A stretch of DNA of 10,707 nt from JBBDNC01 sp040877875 (GTDB taxonomy: Bacteria; Bacteroidota; Rhodothermia; Balneolales; Balneolaceae), in assembly GCA_040877875.1 (NCBI GenBank), contig JBBDNC010000200.1, forward strand, positions 1-10,707. The letters are read 5' to 3'. The notes under the pieces are model-generated. The model saw only the letters and a list, made by a program, of their open reading frames with translations. It searched no databases and was not told where the DNA came from. The position numbers and the translations under genes are program-made. This document shows positions 1-8,648 of the stretch, one piece after another. Every line of letters begins with the position of its first letter. The stretch's first letter is position 1.

Positions 1-1
1 T

Positions 2-952
2 GAAATTATACGGGACCTGGTCGAAAAACTGCCGGTCATGATTGCCCCGAAATGGTTGAATACCCGTACTCAACCGATTGCCATTCGGAATGTTATCCAG
101 TTCCTGAGCGGTGTTCTGCTGAAACGTTTTGCCTATGGCCGTAGCTATGATATCGGCGGCCCCGAGGTGATGACCTACAAGGAGATGCTGAAATTTTTTG
201 CCCGGGTCCGCGGGCTTAACAGATTCATTATGTCGGTCCCCCTCCTGACTCCCAAGCTCTCCTCATATTGGCTCTACTTCATTACCTCCACCTCCTACAA
301 CCTCGCGACGAGCCTGGTAGACAGCATGATGGTTGATGTGGTCTGTGAGCCCAATGATCTTCATGAACATCTTGAAATTGATCTAATCCCCTACAAAGAG
401 GCGATTGAGCTTGCTTTCGGGAAGATTGAGCAGCAGGAAGTACTTTCCAGCTGGTTGGATGCCACTTCCAGCGACAAGCTTGACAAAGGGGTGGCGCGGT
501 TAATTGAAGTGCCCAGGTACGGTTGCTTTACCGACCGGCGATCCGCACCCATGAGAGATCCACAGCAAACCCTGGATAAAATCTGGAAAATCGGTGGGGA
601 TACCGGTTGGTACTATGCCGATTCGCTCTGGAAATTCAGGGGATTTCTCGACAAAATGGCCGGCGGTGTGGGCCTGCGTCGGGGACGAAGGAGCACCGAT
701 CAAATCACGGCCGGGGATGCACTCGATTTTTGGCGGGTGCTGCACGCAGACAAAGAGAGCGGACGCCTGCTCCTCTACGCGGAAATGAGGCTGCCGGGTG
801 AAGCGTGGCTGGAGTTCAGGATGGAAGATGGGGACTTGATCCAAACGGCTACATTCCGTCCGCTCGGCGTGGCGGGACGCCTCTACTGGTACTCCCTACT
901 TTCATTCCATAGTGTAATATTCCAGGGAATGCTTAGAAAACTGACTGAATGA
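2..952 (+). CDS. SDR-family NAD(P)-binding protein with C-terminal DUF2867 domain (5' end missing)
   Basis: The frame is open from base 2, so the first in-frame ATG at 38 is internal and the gene starts outside the window; 316 residues are visible. Roughly the first 140 are the tail of an extended/atypical SDR (NmrA/epimerase-like) domain, including a Y-D-I-G-G-P-E stretch typical of these proteins just before the lid helices. The last ~170 match the DUF2867 pattern: V-P-R-Y-G-C-F-T-D-R-R, then G-G-D-T-G-W-Y-Y, W-x-F-R-G-F-L-D, G-L-R-R-G-R-R, D-x-L-D/F-W-R-V and a terminal L-x-x-F-R-P-L-G-x-x-G-R-L-Y-W-Y. Two-domain members of this family are usually near 480 residues, so about a third is missing. 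The substrate is unknown; the family is generally annotated as an NAD(P)H-binding oxidoreductase. The stop codon overlaps the tspO start (ATGA), implying one transcript and translational coupling. I am confident of the family and not of the reaction. Confidence 0.88.
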   Translation, partial: EIIRDLVEKLPVMIAPKWLNTRTQPIAIRNVIQFLSGVLLKRFAYGRSYDIGGPEVMTYKEMLKFFARVRGLNRFIMSVPLLTPKLSSYWLYFITSTSYNLATSLVDSMMVDVVCEPNDLHEHLEIDLIPYKEAIELAFGKIEQQEVLSSWLDATSSDKLDKGVARLIEVPRYGCFTDRRSAPMRDPQQTLDKIWKIGGDTGWYYADSLWKFRGFLDKMAGGVGLRRGRRSTDQITAGDALDFWRVLHADKESGRLLLYAEMRLPGEAWLEFRMEDGDLIQTATFRPLGVAGRLYWYSLLSFHSVIFQGMLRKLTE

Positions 953-1428
953 CTGCTAAACGGATTCACTGGCCAAAACTTTTAGGGTCGATAGTGGGTA
1001 TATTGTTGCTCGGATCGCTTGCCGGGATTGCCAATAGCGGCAATATCACCACCTGGTACACCGCACTGCAAAAACCGCCCTTCACCCCTCCCGGCTGGGT
1101 CTTCGCTCCAGCCTGGACGTTGCTGTACACCCTGATGGGAGTCAGCCTCTACCTCGTACTGCAATCCGCCGGTTCCCAATTACGCACCAAAGCCCTGGCT
1201 GTTTTCATGGTTCAGTTGGCCCTGAACCTGGCCTGGAGTTTTATATTTTTTTACTTTCGTCAGCCCGCACTGGCATTTCTGGAAATACTGCTACTGCTTG
1301 GTTTCAGTATCTGGATGATCCTTCTCTTTTACCGTGTAAATCCCATAGCCGCCTGGCTTCAGATTCCCTATATAGTGTGGGTTACATTTGCTGTGGTGTT
1401 GAATGGGACGATTGTGTATTTGAATTGA
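949..1428 (+). CDS. tspO: TspO/MBR family tryptophan-rich sensory membrane protein
   Basis: This 159-residue, strongly hydrophobic protein has five predicted membrane helices at about residues 11-30, 49-71, 82-104, 107-128 and 136-157. Family signatures are clear: W36-Y-x-x-L40-x-K42-P43-P44-F-x-P47-P48-x-W50-x-F52-x-P54-x-W56 in the first loop and second helix, N-L-A-W96-S-F-x-F-F in helix 3, and P140-Y-x-x-W144-V-x-F-A-x-x-L-N152 in helix 5. Length equals that of normal bacterial TspO. Family members bind tetrapyrroles and cholesterol-like ligands and modulate porphyrin, light or stress responses; some degrade protoporphyrin IX. The start ATG overlaps the upstream SDR-DUF2867 stop by four bases with no obvious Shine-Dalgarno, so translation is probably coupled. 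No heme-biosynthesis or photolyase gene is visible here to fix the exact role. Confidence 0.95.
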   Translation: MTAKRIHWPKLLGSIVGILLLGSLAGIANSGNITTWYTALQKPPFTPPGWVFAPAWTLLYTLMGVSLYLVLQSAGSQLRTKALAVFMVQLALNLAWSFIFFYFRQPALAFLEILLLLGFSIWMILLFYRVNPIAAWLQIPYIVWVTFAVVLNGTIVYLN

Positions 1429-1438
1429 ATTGAGGTAA

Positions 1439-1561
1439 CCTGTCCGGGAAGACCGGAGTTTTGCCGAAAATTTCGAAGAAGGATACCTGAACTTTAAAAT
1501 CGGTGTGATTCTTCGTCAGGCTCGTGATGAGATAGGTGCAACCCCGTATGAAAAAGTCGCG
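1439..1561 (+). pseudogene. Remnant of an Xre/HigA-type antitoxin
   Basis: The frame opened by the TAA at 1436-1438 encodes R-E-D-R-S-F-A-E-N-F-E-E-G-Y followed by L-N-F-K-I-G-V-I-L-R-Q-A-R-D-E-I-G. This closely resembles, from memory, the N-terminal stretch of HigA/Xre-family antitoxins (x-D-P-x-F-A-x-x-F-x-E-G-Y-x-x-F-K-I-G-V-L-L-R-x-A-R-E-E-A-G-L-T-Q-E-E-L-A), which leads into the helix-turn-helix. Here the frame then degenerates (A-T-P-Y-E-K-V-A) and runs into antisense of the katG 3' end, stopping at about 1610. There is no in-frame start codon and no helix-turn-helix core, and a normal protein would be about 100 residues. It is therefore most likely a gene fragment left by deletion or rearrangement. 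No toxin gene is adjacent. The family call rests on about 30 residues, so a chance resemblance is not fully excluded. Confidence 0.6.
1443..1462 (+). terminator. Possible weak intrinsic terminator after tspO
   Basis: A five-base-pair stem TCCGG/CCGGA (1443-1447 with 1453-1457) around the loop GAAGA is followed by GTTTT, beginning 15 bases after the tspO stop. Position and T-run fit an intrinsic terminator, but the stem is short. The same bases lie in the open antitoxin-like frame, so they may simply be remnant coding sequence. Confidence 0.3.
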
Positions 1562-1580
1562 TTTTGTTTCCTGGCTAAAA

Positions 1581-3827
<2,247 letters not shown>

Positions 3828-3846
3828 ACGATGATTAGTTTATTAT

Positions 3847-3875
3847 TTTATATTTATCTGATTTAAACTAATCAA
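3847..3875 (-). promoter_or_regulatory. Candidate katG promoter with overlapping inverted repeat
   Basis: On the minus strand, TTGATT (3870-3875) and TATAAA (3847-3852) are separated by 17 bases and lie 19 bases upstream of the katG ATG, giving a very short leader. An interrupted dyad GATT-N6-AATC (3860-3873) overlaps the -35 element and spacer and could be an operator. It does not match a canonical PerR or OxyR site. The region is very AT-rich, so a chance match is quite possible. Confidence 0.35.
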
Positions 3876-4092
3876 AACATTCATTCATATAAATTAATCT
3901 CCGATAGAAAAATGCTATAACCTATATTGCACTTACTTATGAGAGATGCGTGCAAGGGCACATCATCCGGAACAGAAGAAGTCAATACAATCTGGCGAAA
4001 TATGTATCTATGCCATGGTAACTTTGAATAGAAGGAAGCCCCATGCATTGAATTATTTGAAGAGGGCTTTGAAAAATCGCTACGCGTTCAAA

Positions 4093-4198
4093 AAATGAGC
4101 AGGGGTTTTGTTCTCTATCAAAGCCTGTCCGCCCCCATCCTCCTGTCTTTTTTCGTTACGCCCATGAAGAAGATATACCCAAATCGAGCAGAGGTTTT
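4093..4198. repeat. Imperfect direct repeat pair
   Basis: AAATGAGCAGGGGTTTT at 4093-4109 recurs as AAATCGAGCAGAGGTTTT at 4181-4198, differing by one inserted base and one substitution, about 88 bases apart. The function is unknown; it could be a duplicated binding site or chance similarity. Confidence 0.4.
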
Positions 4199-4225
4199 AG
4201 CGTTGATAACTGACCTTCAAATTTG

Positions 4226-5155
4226 TCAATGCATCTCAACATCACAACTTTTTATCGCCGGCCGATAAAAATTGAATTGTACATTTGGATGATCGCCCAA
4301 AAGCGACATGGGTACAGAACTGTCCGTAATTTTCTTGCTGATCATGAGTGTTGTGAGCCGCATCCCAAACGGGTTATCATGCATCCCGCCATGCCAGATG
4401 GATACCTTTTCCGCTTTCCAGGTTTCCCGGGGGCCTACCGTTACGGCTTCCGTAGGCACACCGGTTACCACGCCACCGCCGGAGGTTCGTGCATTTTGTG
4501 TAATGGTGGACGGGTGCAGCTCCACAACCCGTGTACCCAGCTTGCGATACTCTTCCGGCGTCGGGGGTGCATCTTTGTGGTTCCCTTCCCTTTTCAACGG
4601 GTCATTAAACGCCCAATGTTTGATCTCTCCTTGTCCACCCTGCATAACCGCACACCGAACTCCCTCCCAGCTTTCAATATATTTCCGGGTGTCGGCTTCC
4701 GGAAAATGAAGATTGGACCCGGGCATCTTCAGCGACGAATTTATCCGGTCAAAACAGAGCTCCATGTCGGCTCTTTTGAAAGATAGCGGATGGGTTTCAT
4801 CCACTTCTTTACCGTCGACAACCCATTCGTCCATACTCCAGAAGTGTGCATTTTTCAGGTCTATCTGAAGTTCATTCACCAGCCTGGCAACAAGTGGCAA
4901 CTGTTCCGTTGGGCCGATCGGTCCGCAAATGCCCACCGGTTCACTGTCCGAAGCCTGCTTCCATGCATTTATATACTCCAGGGCTTCTGCCAGGTAAAAC
5001 TCCTCGAGCGTCTCATAAAAAACGACATTAAACCCTTTCCTGCTCAGTTGAAGAATATCCTTTTCAGTCAGACGTGCTGCCTCATTGAGTAGCTCATCAT
5101 CCAAAGTTGTGAAGTCCCACCAACCCGGCGCCAGTATACTCTGTTTTCGTGCCAT
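4226..5155 (-). CDS. NagB-family (glucosamine-6-phosphate isomerase/deaminase-like) protein with altered active site
   Basis: This 309-residue protein resembles the NagB/RpiA/PGL sugar-phosphate isomerase fold. Visible landmarks are a G-I-C-G-P-I-G-P-T-E phosphate-loop region (residues 75-84), F-W-S-M-D109-E-W matching the E. coli NagB M-D72-E-Y motif that carries the proton-shuttling Asp, and G-x-G-E-I178-K-H180-W-A-F-N-D185-P matching G-x-G-x-D141-G-H143-I-A-F-N-E148-P. His is kept, Glu148 is Asp, and the Asp141 position is Ile, so ring-opening chemistry or substrate may differ. A V-P-T-E-A-V-T-V-G segment (233-241) matches the conserved V-P-x-x-A-x-T-x-G region. At 309 residues it is longer than E. 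coli NagB (266). I chose the ATG at 5155 because AGGAAA lies seven bases upstream; an in-frame ATG at 5218 would add 21 atypical residues. It lies 128 bases after a Gfo/Idh gene on the same strand, probably one operon. The exact substrate is not known. Confidence 0.82.
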   Translation of the reverse strand: MARKQSILAPGWWDFTTLDDELLNEAARLTEKDILQLSRKGFNVVFYETLEEFYLAEALEYINAWKQASDSEPVGICGPIGPTEQLPLVARLVNELQIDLKNAHFWSMDEWVVDGKEVDETHPLSFKRADMELCFDRINSSLKMPGSNLHFPEADTRKYIESWEGVRCAVMQGGQGEIKHWAFNDPLKREGNHKDAPPTPEEYRKLGTRVVELHPSTITQNARTSGGGVVTGVPTEAVTVGPRETWKAEKVSIWHGGMHDNPFGMRLTTLMISKKITDSSVPMSLLGDHPNVQFNFYRPAIKSCDVEMH

Positions 5156-5162
5156 TCTATTG

Positions 5163-5168
5163 TTTCCT
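5163..5168 (-). promoter_or_regulatory. Ribosome binding site fixing the NagB-like start
   Basis: AGGAAA on the minus strand, seven bases before the ATG at 5155, is one of the better Shine-Dalgarno matches in the window and supports the shorter 309-residue product over the upstream in-frame ATG. Confidence 0.65.
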
Positions 5169-5283
5169 ATTGATGTTCGTATGATTTTTATACAATATTG
5201 CCCATTGATGGCCAACACTCTGTCGTAGCTGTCAGCATTTTTCAGGTATTGAAAGGTTTTTCAGGCCGGTTTGCCATTGAACT

Positions 5284-6321
5284 TCAATCCATTTCGGACA
5301 GCTTTACGGGCCGGCCTGTTTTGGCCGACAAATCTGCTGCAAATGCAACTTTATGGGAATAAAATGCCGTTTTGAAGTCGGTCAGTTTCATCGGTTCATC
5401 TTTTTTAATGCTTTCCACAAATGCCTGGAACTGCGGTTGGTACGGATGATCCTCCACATCCCCGGAATCAATCAGCGGAGCAGCTATACGACTCCAGCGG
5501 TCTTTGGCAGATCCCTTAAGTTTGGAACTGTAGAATTGATCGTCAAGCAGGCTCCCTTCACTCCCGGTCAGATGAATATGGAAATAATACGGCTGCAATA
5601 CATCAATTAGAGACGCAACCTTTCCTATCCGCCCGTTTTTAAATTTCAACAGCGTCACCGACGTCGTATCATATTCGTAAGGTGTAAAATGCGGACTTTT
5701 GGATTTATTGCTGTAACTGACTACCTCCTCCACTTCACCATCCATGTACCACAACAACAGGTCGAGTGCATGACATCCGGCAGTGAGAAGACTGCTTCCT
5801 CCTTTTTCCTCCTTGATATTCCATTTGTACTGATTATACCAGGGGCCGATACCATGATAATAGTCAACTTCACCATAATGAAGAGCCCCCAACAGGCCTT
5901 CATCAATCATGGAGCGAATCGCCATTCCCTGGCCGCTGAATCTGACTTCAAAGCAGACACACGCCCGCACACCCGCTTTCCGTATTGCATCTCCGACAGA
6001 CTTTGCATCTTCATAGTTTAAGGCAATCGGCTTTTCGATAATCAGGTTTTTACCCGCTTTTGCCGCAGCAATTGCCTGTTCCGGGTGAAGCGGATGTTCT
6101 GTGCAAATATCAATAATATCCAGCGACGGGTCTCCGATCATATCCTCAAAATTGTTGTATACCGTCAATGGCAAACCGTATTGCTGTTCCAACTGATTTT
6201 CGTCCAGATCCCTGCGTGAGCAGACTGCAGTGACATTTGCTCCCACAACATTCTTGAATGTTTCGATGTGAGCCCCGGCCACCCATCCAAGTCCAACAAT
6301 ACCGACATTTAGATCACTCAT
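5284..6321 (-). CDS. Gfo/Idh/MocA family NAD(P)-dependent sugar oxidoreductase (cytosolic)
   Basis: The 345-residue protein has the two-domain layout of this family. The N-terminal Rossmann domain opens with V6-G-I-V-G10-L-G12-W (dinucleotide loop) and carries the hallmark E96-K97-P98, in which Lys is catalytic or positions the nicotinamide. The C-terminal alpha/beta domain contains G182-C-H184-A-L-D187, the substrate-site motif of the family. Length is normal, and no signal peptide or membrane helix is present. Members oxidise or reduce hydroxyls of sugars, inositols and sugar derivatives; the sequence alone does not give the substrate. It is the upstream gene of a probable two-gene unit with the NagB-like gene, which suggests action on a hexose or amino-sugar derivative before isomerisation. 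There is no strong Shine-Dalgarno; the ATG at 6321 is chosen because the glycine loop starts at its usual distance from the N-terminus. Confidence 0.93.
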   Translation of the reverse strand: MSDLNVGIVGLGWVAGAHIETFKNVVGANVTAVCSRRDLDENQLEQQYGLPLTVYNNFEDMIGDPSLDIIDICTEHPLHPEQAIAAAKAGKNLIIEKPIALNYEDAKSVGDAIRKAGVRACVCFEVRFSGQGMAIRSMIDEGLLGALHYGEVDYYHGIGPWYNQYKWNIKEEKGGSSLLTAGCHALDLLLWYMDGEVEEVVSYSNKSKSPHFTPYEYDTTSVTLLKFKNGRIGKVASLIDVLQPYYFHIHLTGSEGSLLDDQFYSSKLKGSAKDRWSRIAAPLIDSGDVEDHPYQPQFQAFVESIKKDEPMKLTDFKTAFYSHKVAFAADLSAKTGRPVKLSEMD

Positions 6322-6430
6322 AGAAATCGAATTTAAGTAGTTTGAAAGTTCAGACTATATATGAATATTTCAATGTATGCTTATGACTTCGTTTTAGTTA
6401 CTGGCAATTAATTTCAATGAAGAAAGCACT

Positions 6431-6445
6431 TTGCCAATTTGGCAA
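6431..6445. promoter_or_regulatory. Operator-like dyad in a divergent intergenic region
   Basis: TTGCCAA-T-TTGGCAA is a perfect inverted repeat with seven-base arms and a one-base centre. It sits between the divergently transcribed Gfo/Idh gene (start 6321) and SEC-C gene (start 6548), where a shared regulator could bind. A dyad of this size is expected to occur by chance about once in a window this long, so the placement is the main support. Confidence 0.35.
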
Positions 6446-6490
6446 TGACAAAATCCATGTGGGTCGGATAAAGACAGCAATGTATTATAT

Positions 6491-6514
6491 AAGAATTATT
6501 ATTGGAAAATTCTT
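6491..6514 (+). repeat. Stem-loop-forming inverted repeat upstream of the SEC-C gene
   Basis: AAGAATT (6491-6497) and AATTCTT (6508-6514) are perfect seven-base arms around a ten-base loop, ending 33 bases before the SEC-C ATG. It could be a leader hairpin or protein site. All-A/T-rich arms make it a weak structure. Confidence 0.3.
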
Positions 6515-6547
6515 GAACATCACGAAAAAGAGAATAAAGAACATATT

Positions 6548-6784
6548 ATGACTCATAACACCGGAAGAAATGACCCTTGTCATTGCGGTAGCGGGAGGAA
6601 ATATAAAAATTGCTGCTATGACAAAGACCATTCACAATTAGCTTCAAAACTGGGAATGATTGGCATAGTAGTCGCAATCATTCTTGTCCTGATCCTTGCT
6701 GGAATAGCTTTATCCGGAGGTGAAGGACCGCAAAACTGTCCACCCGGAACAGTGTGGTCAACTGCACATCAACACTGTCATTAG
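6548..6784 (+). CDS. Small SEC-C zinc-motif protein with one membrane helix and a Cys/His tail
   Basis: The 78-residue protein starts with G6-R-N-D-P-C11-H-C13-G-S-G-R-K-Y-K-N-C22-C23. This is the SEC-C motif (C-x-C-x8-C-C), a small zinc-binding module named for its presence in SecA; there it contacts SecB and ribosomes. A single hydrophobic segment at about residues 35-56 should span the membrane, with the charged zinc module on the cytosolic side. The outer tail N-C64-P-P-G-x-V-W-S-x-x-H74-x-H76-C77-H78 is rich in Cys and His and looks like a second metal-binding or disulfide element. Purine-rich sequence precedes the ATG, without a clear Shine-Dalgarno. The decarboxylase gene follows after 141 bases on the same strand, but shared function is not implied. 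The SEC-C call is strong; the role of the protein is unknown. Confidence 0.85.
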   Translation: MTHNTGRNDPCHCGSGRKYKNCCYDKDHSQLASKLGMIGIVVAIILVLILAGIALSGGEGPQNCPPGTVWSTAHQHCH

Positions 6785-6925
6785 CAACATGCTGTCAGGA
6801 TCTGTTAATTTAAACTCGGTGGTACCGGTTATTTATGAGATCGTAACAGAAACCTGCAAAATGCACATCGCAAACTTTAATACGTACTCGGAAATAAATT
6901 TAATCCGAAAAAAGAAAATTGAAGT

Positions 6926-8368
6926 ATGAGTCAATTGGATATAAATGAGTTTCGTAAAATGGGTCACCAGTTGGTGGATCGAATGGCTGAATATCTGGAA
7001 GGGGTTGAAGATCAGGCACTTTTTCCAGATGTCTCTCCCAAACATCTGGAAAAACTATTCTCTGAACCATTACCAGAACATTCCGTTCCGGCGGAGGAGA
7101 TTCTGGAAGAACTTGAAGAAAAACTTTTCCCCTTCTGTTGCCACGTCAATCATCCTGGATATTTCGGTTTTATTACCTCAACACCTACCCCGGTCGGAAT
7201 TCTGGGTGATTTTATCTGTTCCGCCCTGAACCAAAATTTAGGGCTTTATACCATCGGGCCAGGTGCCGTTACCCTGGAGCGGCGGGCTGTACGTTGGCTA
7301 TCAGATTTGGTTGGATATAATGAGCAAGCCGGCGGACACCTGACCAGTGGCGGAACGATGGCTAACCTTGAAGGAATAAAACTTGCACGGGACCGGGTCT
7401 CTGATAATAAGGTACAACATGAGGGGATTCGCAATCAATGGGCGGTATACGTGTCTGAAGAACGTCATGTATCGATAGATAAGGCAGTGGATATTATAGG
7501 AGTGGGAAGAGATGCACTACGCAAGATTCCAACCAACAATAAATTTCAGATAAACATTGAAGCACTGGAGGAGGCCATAGCGGCAGACCGAAATCAGGGA
7601 ATAAAACCAATGTGTGTCATCGGCCTGGCGGGTACTACCAATACAGGTGCAATCGATCCGTTGAAAACGCTGAAAAAAATTGCCGAGCGCGAAGAGGTGT
7701 GGTTTCATGTGGATGCAGCATATGGCGGGGGTATGCTGTTGTCGAATAAATGGCCCGGGCTGCTCGAAGGGATTGAATTGGCCGACTCAATTACAATAGA
7801 TCCACACAAATGGTTCTTCGCCCCCTTGGACGCAGGGGCCATCCTGGTCAAAGACCGAACACAATTAACCCGGTCTTTTGGCATGGAACCGGCTTACCTG
7901 ATCGATGAAATGGATCATGAGAAAGCCCGATTTGATTATTATGTCCACAGCCTGGAACAATCGAGAAGGTTCCGTGGACTCAAGGTTTGGATGAGTTTCA
8001 AACGGTATGGGAGTAAAGAAATTGGACGTTGGATCGATTCAAATGTCGAGCAGACTCTCCATCTATATTCACTTTGTAAAGAACACCCGAATTTCGAACC
8101 TGCAACCTATCCCCCCATGTCAGCTATTTGTATTCGATACCAGTCAACGGACTTGGGAGAAGAGCATTCGAAGCGACTTCACAGAGAGGTCGCCCGACGA
8201 GTAGAGGAAAATGGAAATTATTGGATTACGACAACCCATCTTAAAGGAAAATCTTGGTTTCGGATCAATCCTGTCAATTTCCGCACTCGTATTGAACACA
8301 TGGAAGGGTTACTTTCTGAATTGCAACACGAGTGTGAACGAGTTGCTTCAAGTTTAAAGAACCAATAA
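6926..8368 (+). CDS. Group II PLP-dependent amino-acid decarboxylase
   Basis: The 480-residue protein has the full length and motifs of the DOPA/tyrosine/glutamate decarboxylase family. These are N-H76-P-G-Y-F-G-F in the substrate region, L-T-S-G-G-T-M-A-N-L-E-G (139-150) binding PLP phosphate, S-E-E-R-H181-V-S-I-D-K with the ring-stacking His, F-H-V-D263-A-A-Y-G-G with the Asp that contacts the pyridine nitrogen, and D-P-H-K295-W, whose Lys forms the Schiff base. In my alignment the mobile catalytic loop keeps Tyr (Y338, aligned with pig DOPA decarboxylase Tyr332); Phe at that site marks aldehyde synthases, so simple decarboxylation is more likely. Substrate could be an aromatic amino acid, glutamate or diaminobutyrate; I cannot decide. 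No amino-acid/amine antiporter is adjacent, which argues against a dedicated acid-resistance or amine-secretion cassette. The ATG at 6926 has only a weak purine-rich upstream region. Confidence 0.93.
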   Translation: MSQLDINEFRKMGHQLVDRMAEYLEGVEDQALFPDVSPKHLEKLFSEPLPEHSVPAEEILEELEEKLFPFCCHVNHPGYFGFITSTPTPVGILGDFICSALNQNLGLYTIGPGAVTLERRAVRWLSDLVGYNEQAGGHLTSGGTMANLEGIKLARDRVSDNKVQHEGIRNQWAVYVSEERHVSIDKAVDIIGVGRDALRKIPTNNKFQINIEALEEAIAADRNQGIKPMCVIGLAGTTNTGAIDPLKTLKKIAEREEVWFHVDAAYGGGMLLSNKWPGLLEGIELADSITIDPHKWFFAPLDAGAILVKDRTQLTRSFGMEPAYLIDEMDHEKARFDYYVHSLEQSRRFRGLKVWMSFKRYGSKEIGRWIDSNVEQTLHLYSLCKEHPNFEPATYPPMSAICIRYQSTDLGEEHSKRLHREVARRVEENGNYWITTTHLKGKSWFRINPVNFRTRIEHMEGLLSELQHECERVASSLKNQ

Positions 8369-8434
8369 TTGCCTTTATTTGAAACTTTAACCCCCCTCCC
8401 CTAATATCCCTGCAAGTTATTAATCAATGAAAAC

Positions 8435-8455
8435 GGGCTGCCTGCAGCCCCCTTT
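8435..8455 (+). terminator. Stem-loop, probable terminator of the decarboxylase gene
   Basis: GGGCTG/CAGCCC with loop CCTG (8435-8440 and 8445-8450) lies 66 bases after the decarboxylase stop. It is preceded by AAAA and followed by CCTTT, so the T-run is poor in the plus direction; on the minus strand the stem is followed by GTTTT. It may act in either direction or be only a stabilising 3' hairpin. Confidence 0.45.
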
Positions 8456-8648
8456 GAAGTTTCAAAACCTTGATATCAAAGGCCGTCACACTTTGCCCTG
8501 AATGCACCTATCCTATCTGCTACTGCAACCATCGGGTTCAAAAATCGTCTAAGGTAGCAAATTGCAATCTAAATCTGGCACAAGGAAAGCTAATTTAGAC
8601 AAGAGGGCCTCATATTTGGTAATTGTATGAGTTGAAATACCCTGTTAA

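Larger units (their letters stand above)
3828..4225. other. 398-base intergenic region between katG and the NagB-like gene
   Basis: No convincing coding sequence is seen on either strand. The katG-proximal ~100 bases are AT-rich and hold the candidate promoter. The rest has higher GC and contains a six-base inverted repeat TTGCAC/GTGCAA (3927-3932, 3950-3955), an eight-base one GGCTTTGA/TCAAAGCC (4065-4072, 4118-4125) and an imperfect direct repeat (4093-4109 and 4181-4198). A polypyrimidine stretch runs about 4127-4153. It may hold the 3' untranslated region of the NagB-like gene, but I see no clean intrinsic terminator. Confidence 0.6.

Noticed and set aside
4223..4786. 187-codon plus-strand frame opposite the NagB-like gene
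   Set aside because: The minus-strand frame carries recognisable NagB motifs and a Shine-Dalgarno; the opposite frame shows no family features.
5156..5218. Extended start of the NagB-like protein at 5218
   Set aside because: The extra 21 residues are not like the family N-terminus, and the strong AGGAAA site serves the ATG at 5155.
5237..5258. Repeated TTTTTCAGG between the Gfo/Idh and NagB-like genes
   Set aside because: Two nine-base copies about 20 bases apart, with no dyad or promoter context, are easily explained by chance.
8427..8501. 24-codon frame after the decarboxylase
   Set aside because: It contains the stem-loop and has no Shine-Dalgarno or recognisable protein pattern.
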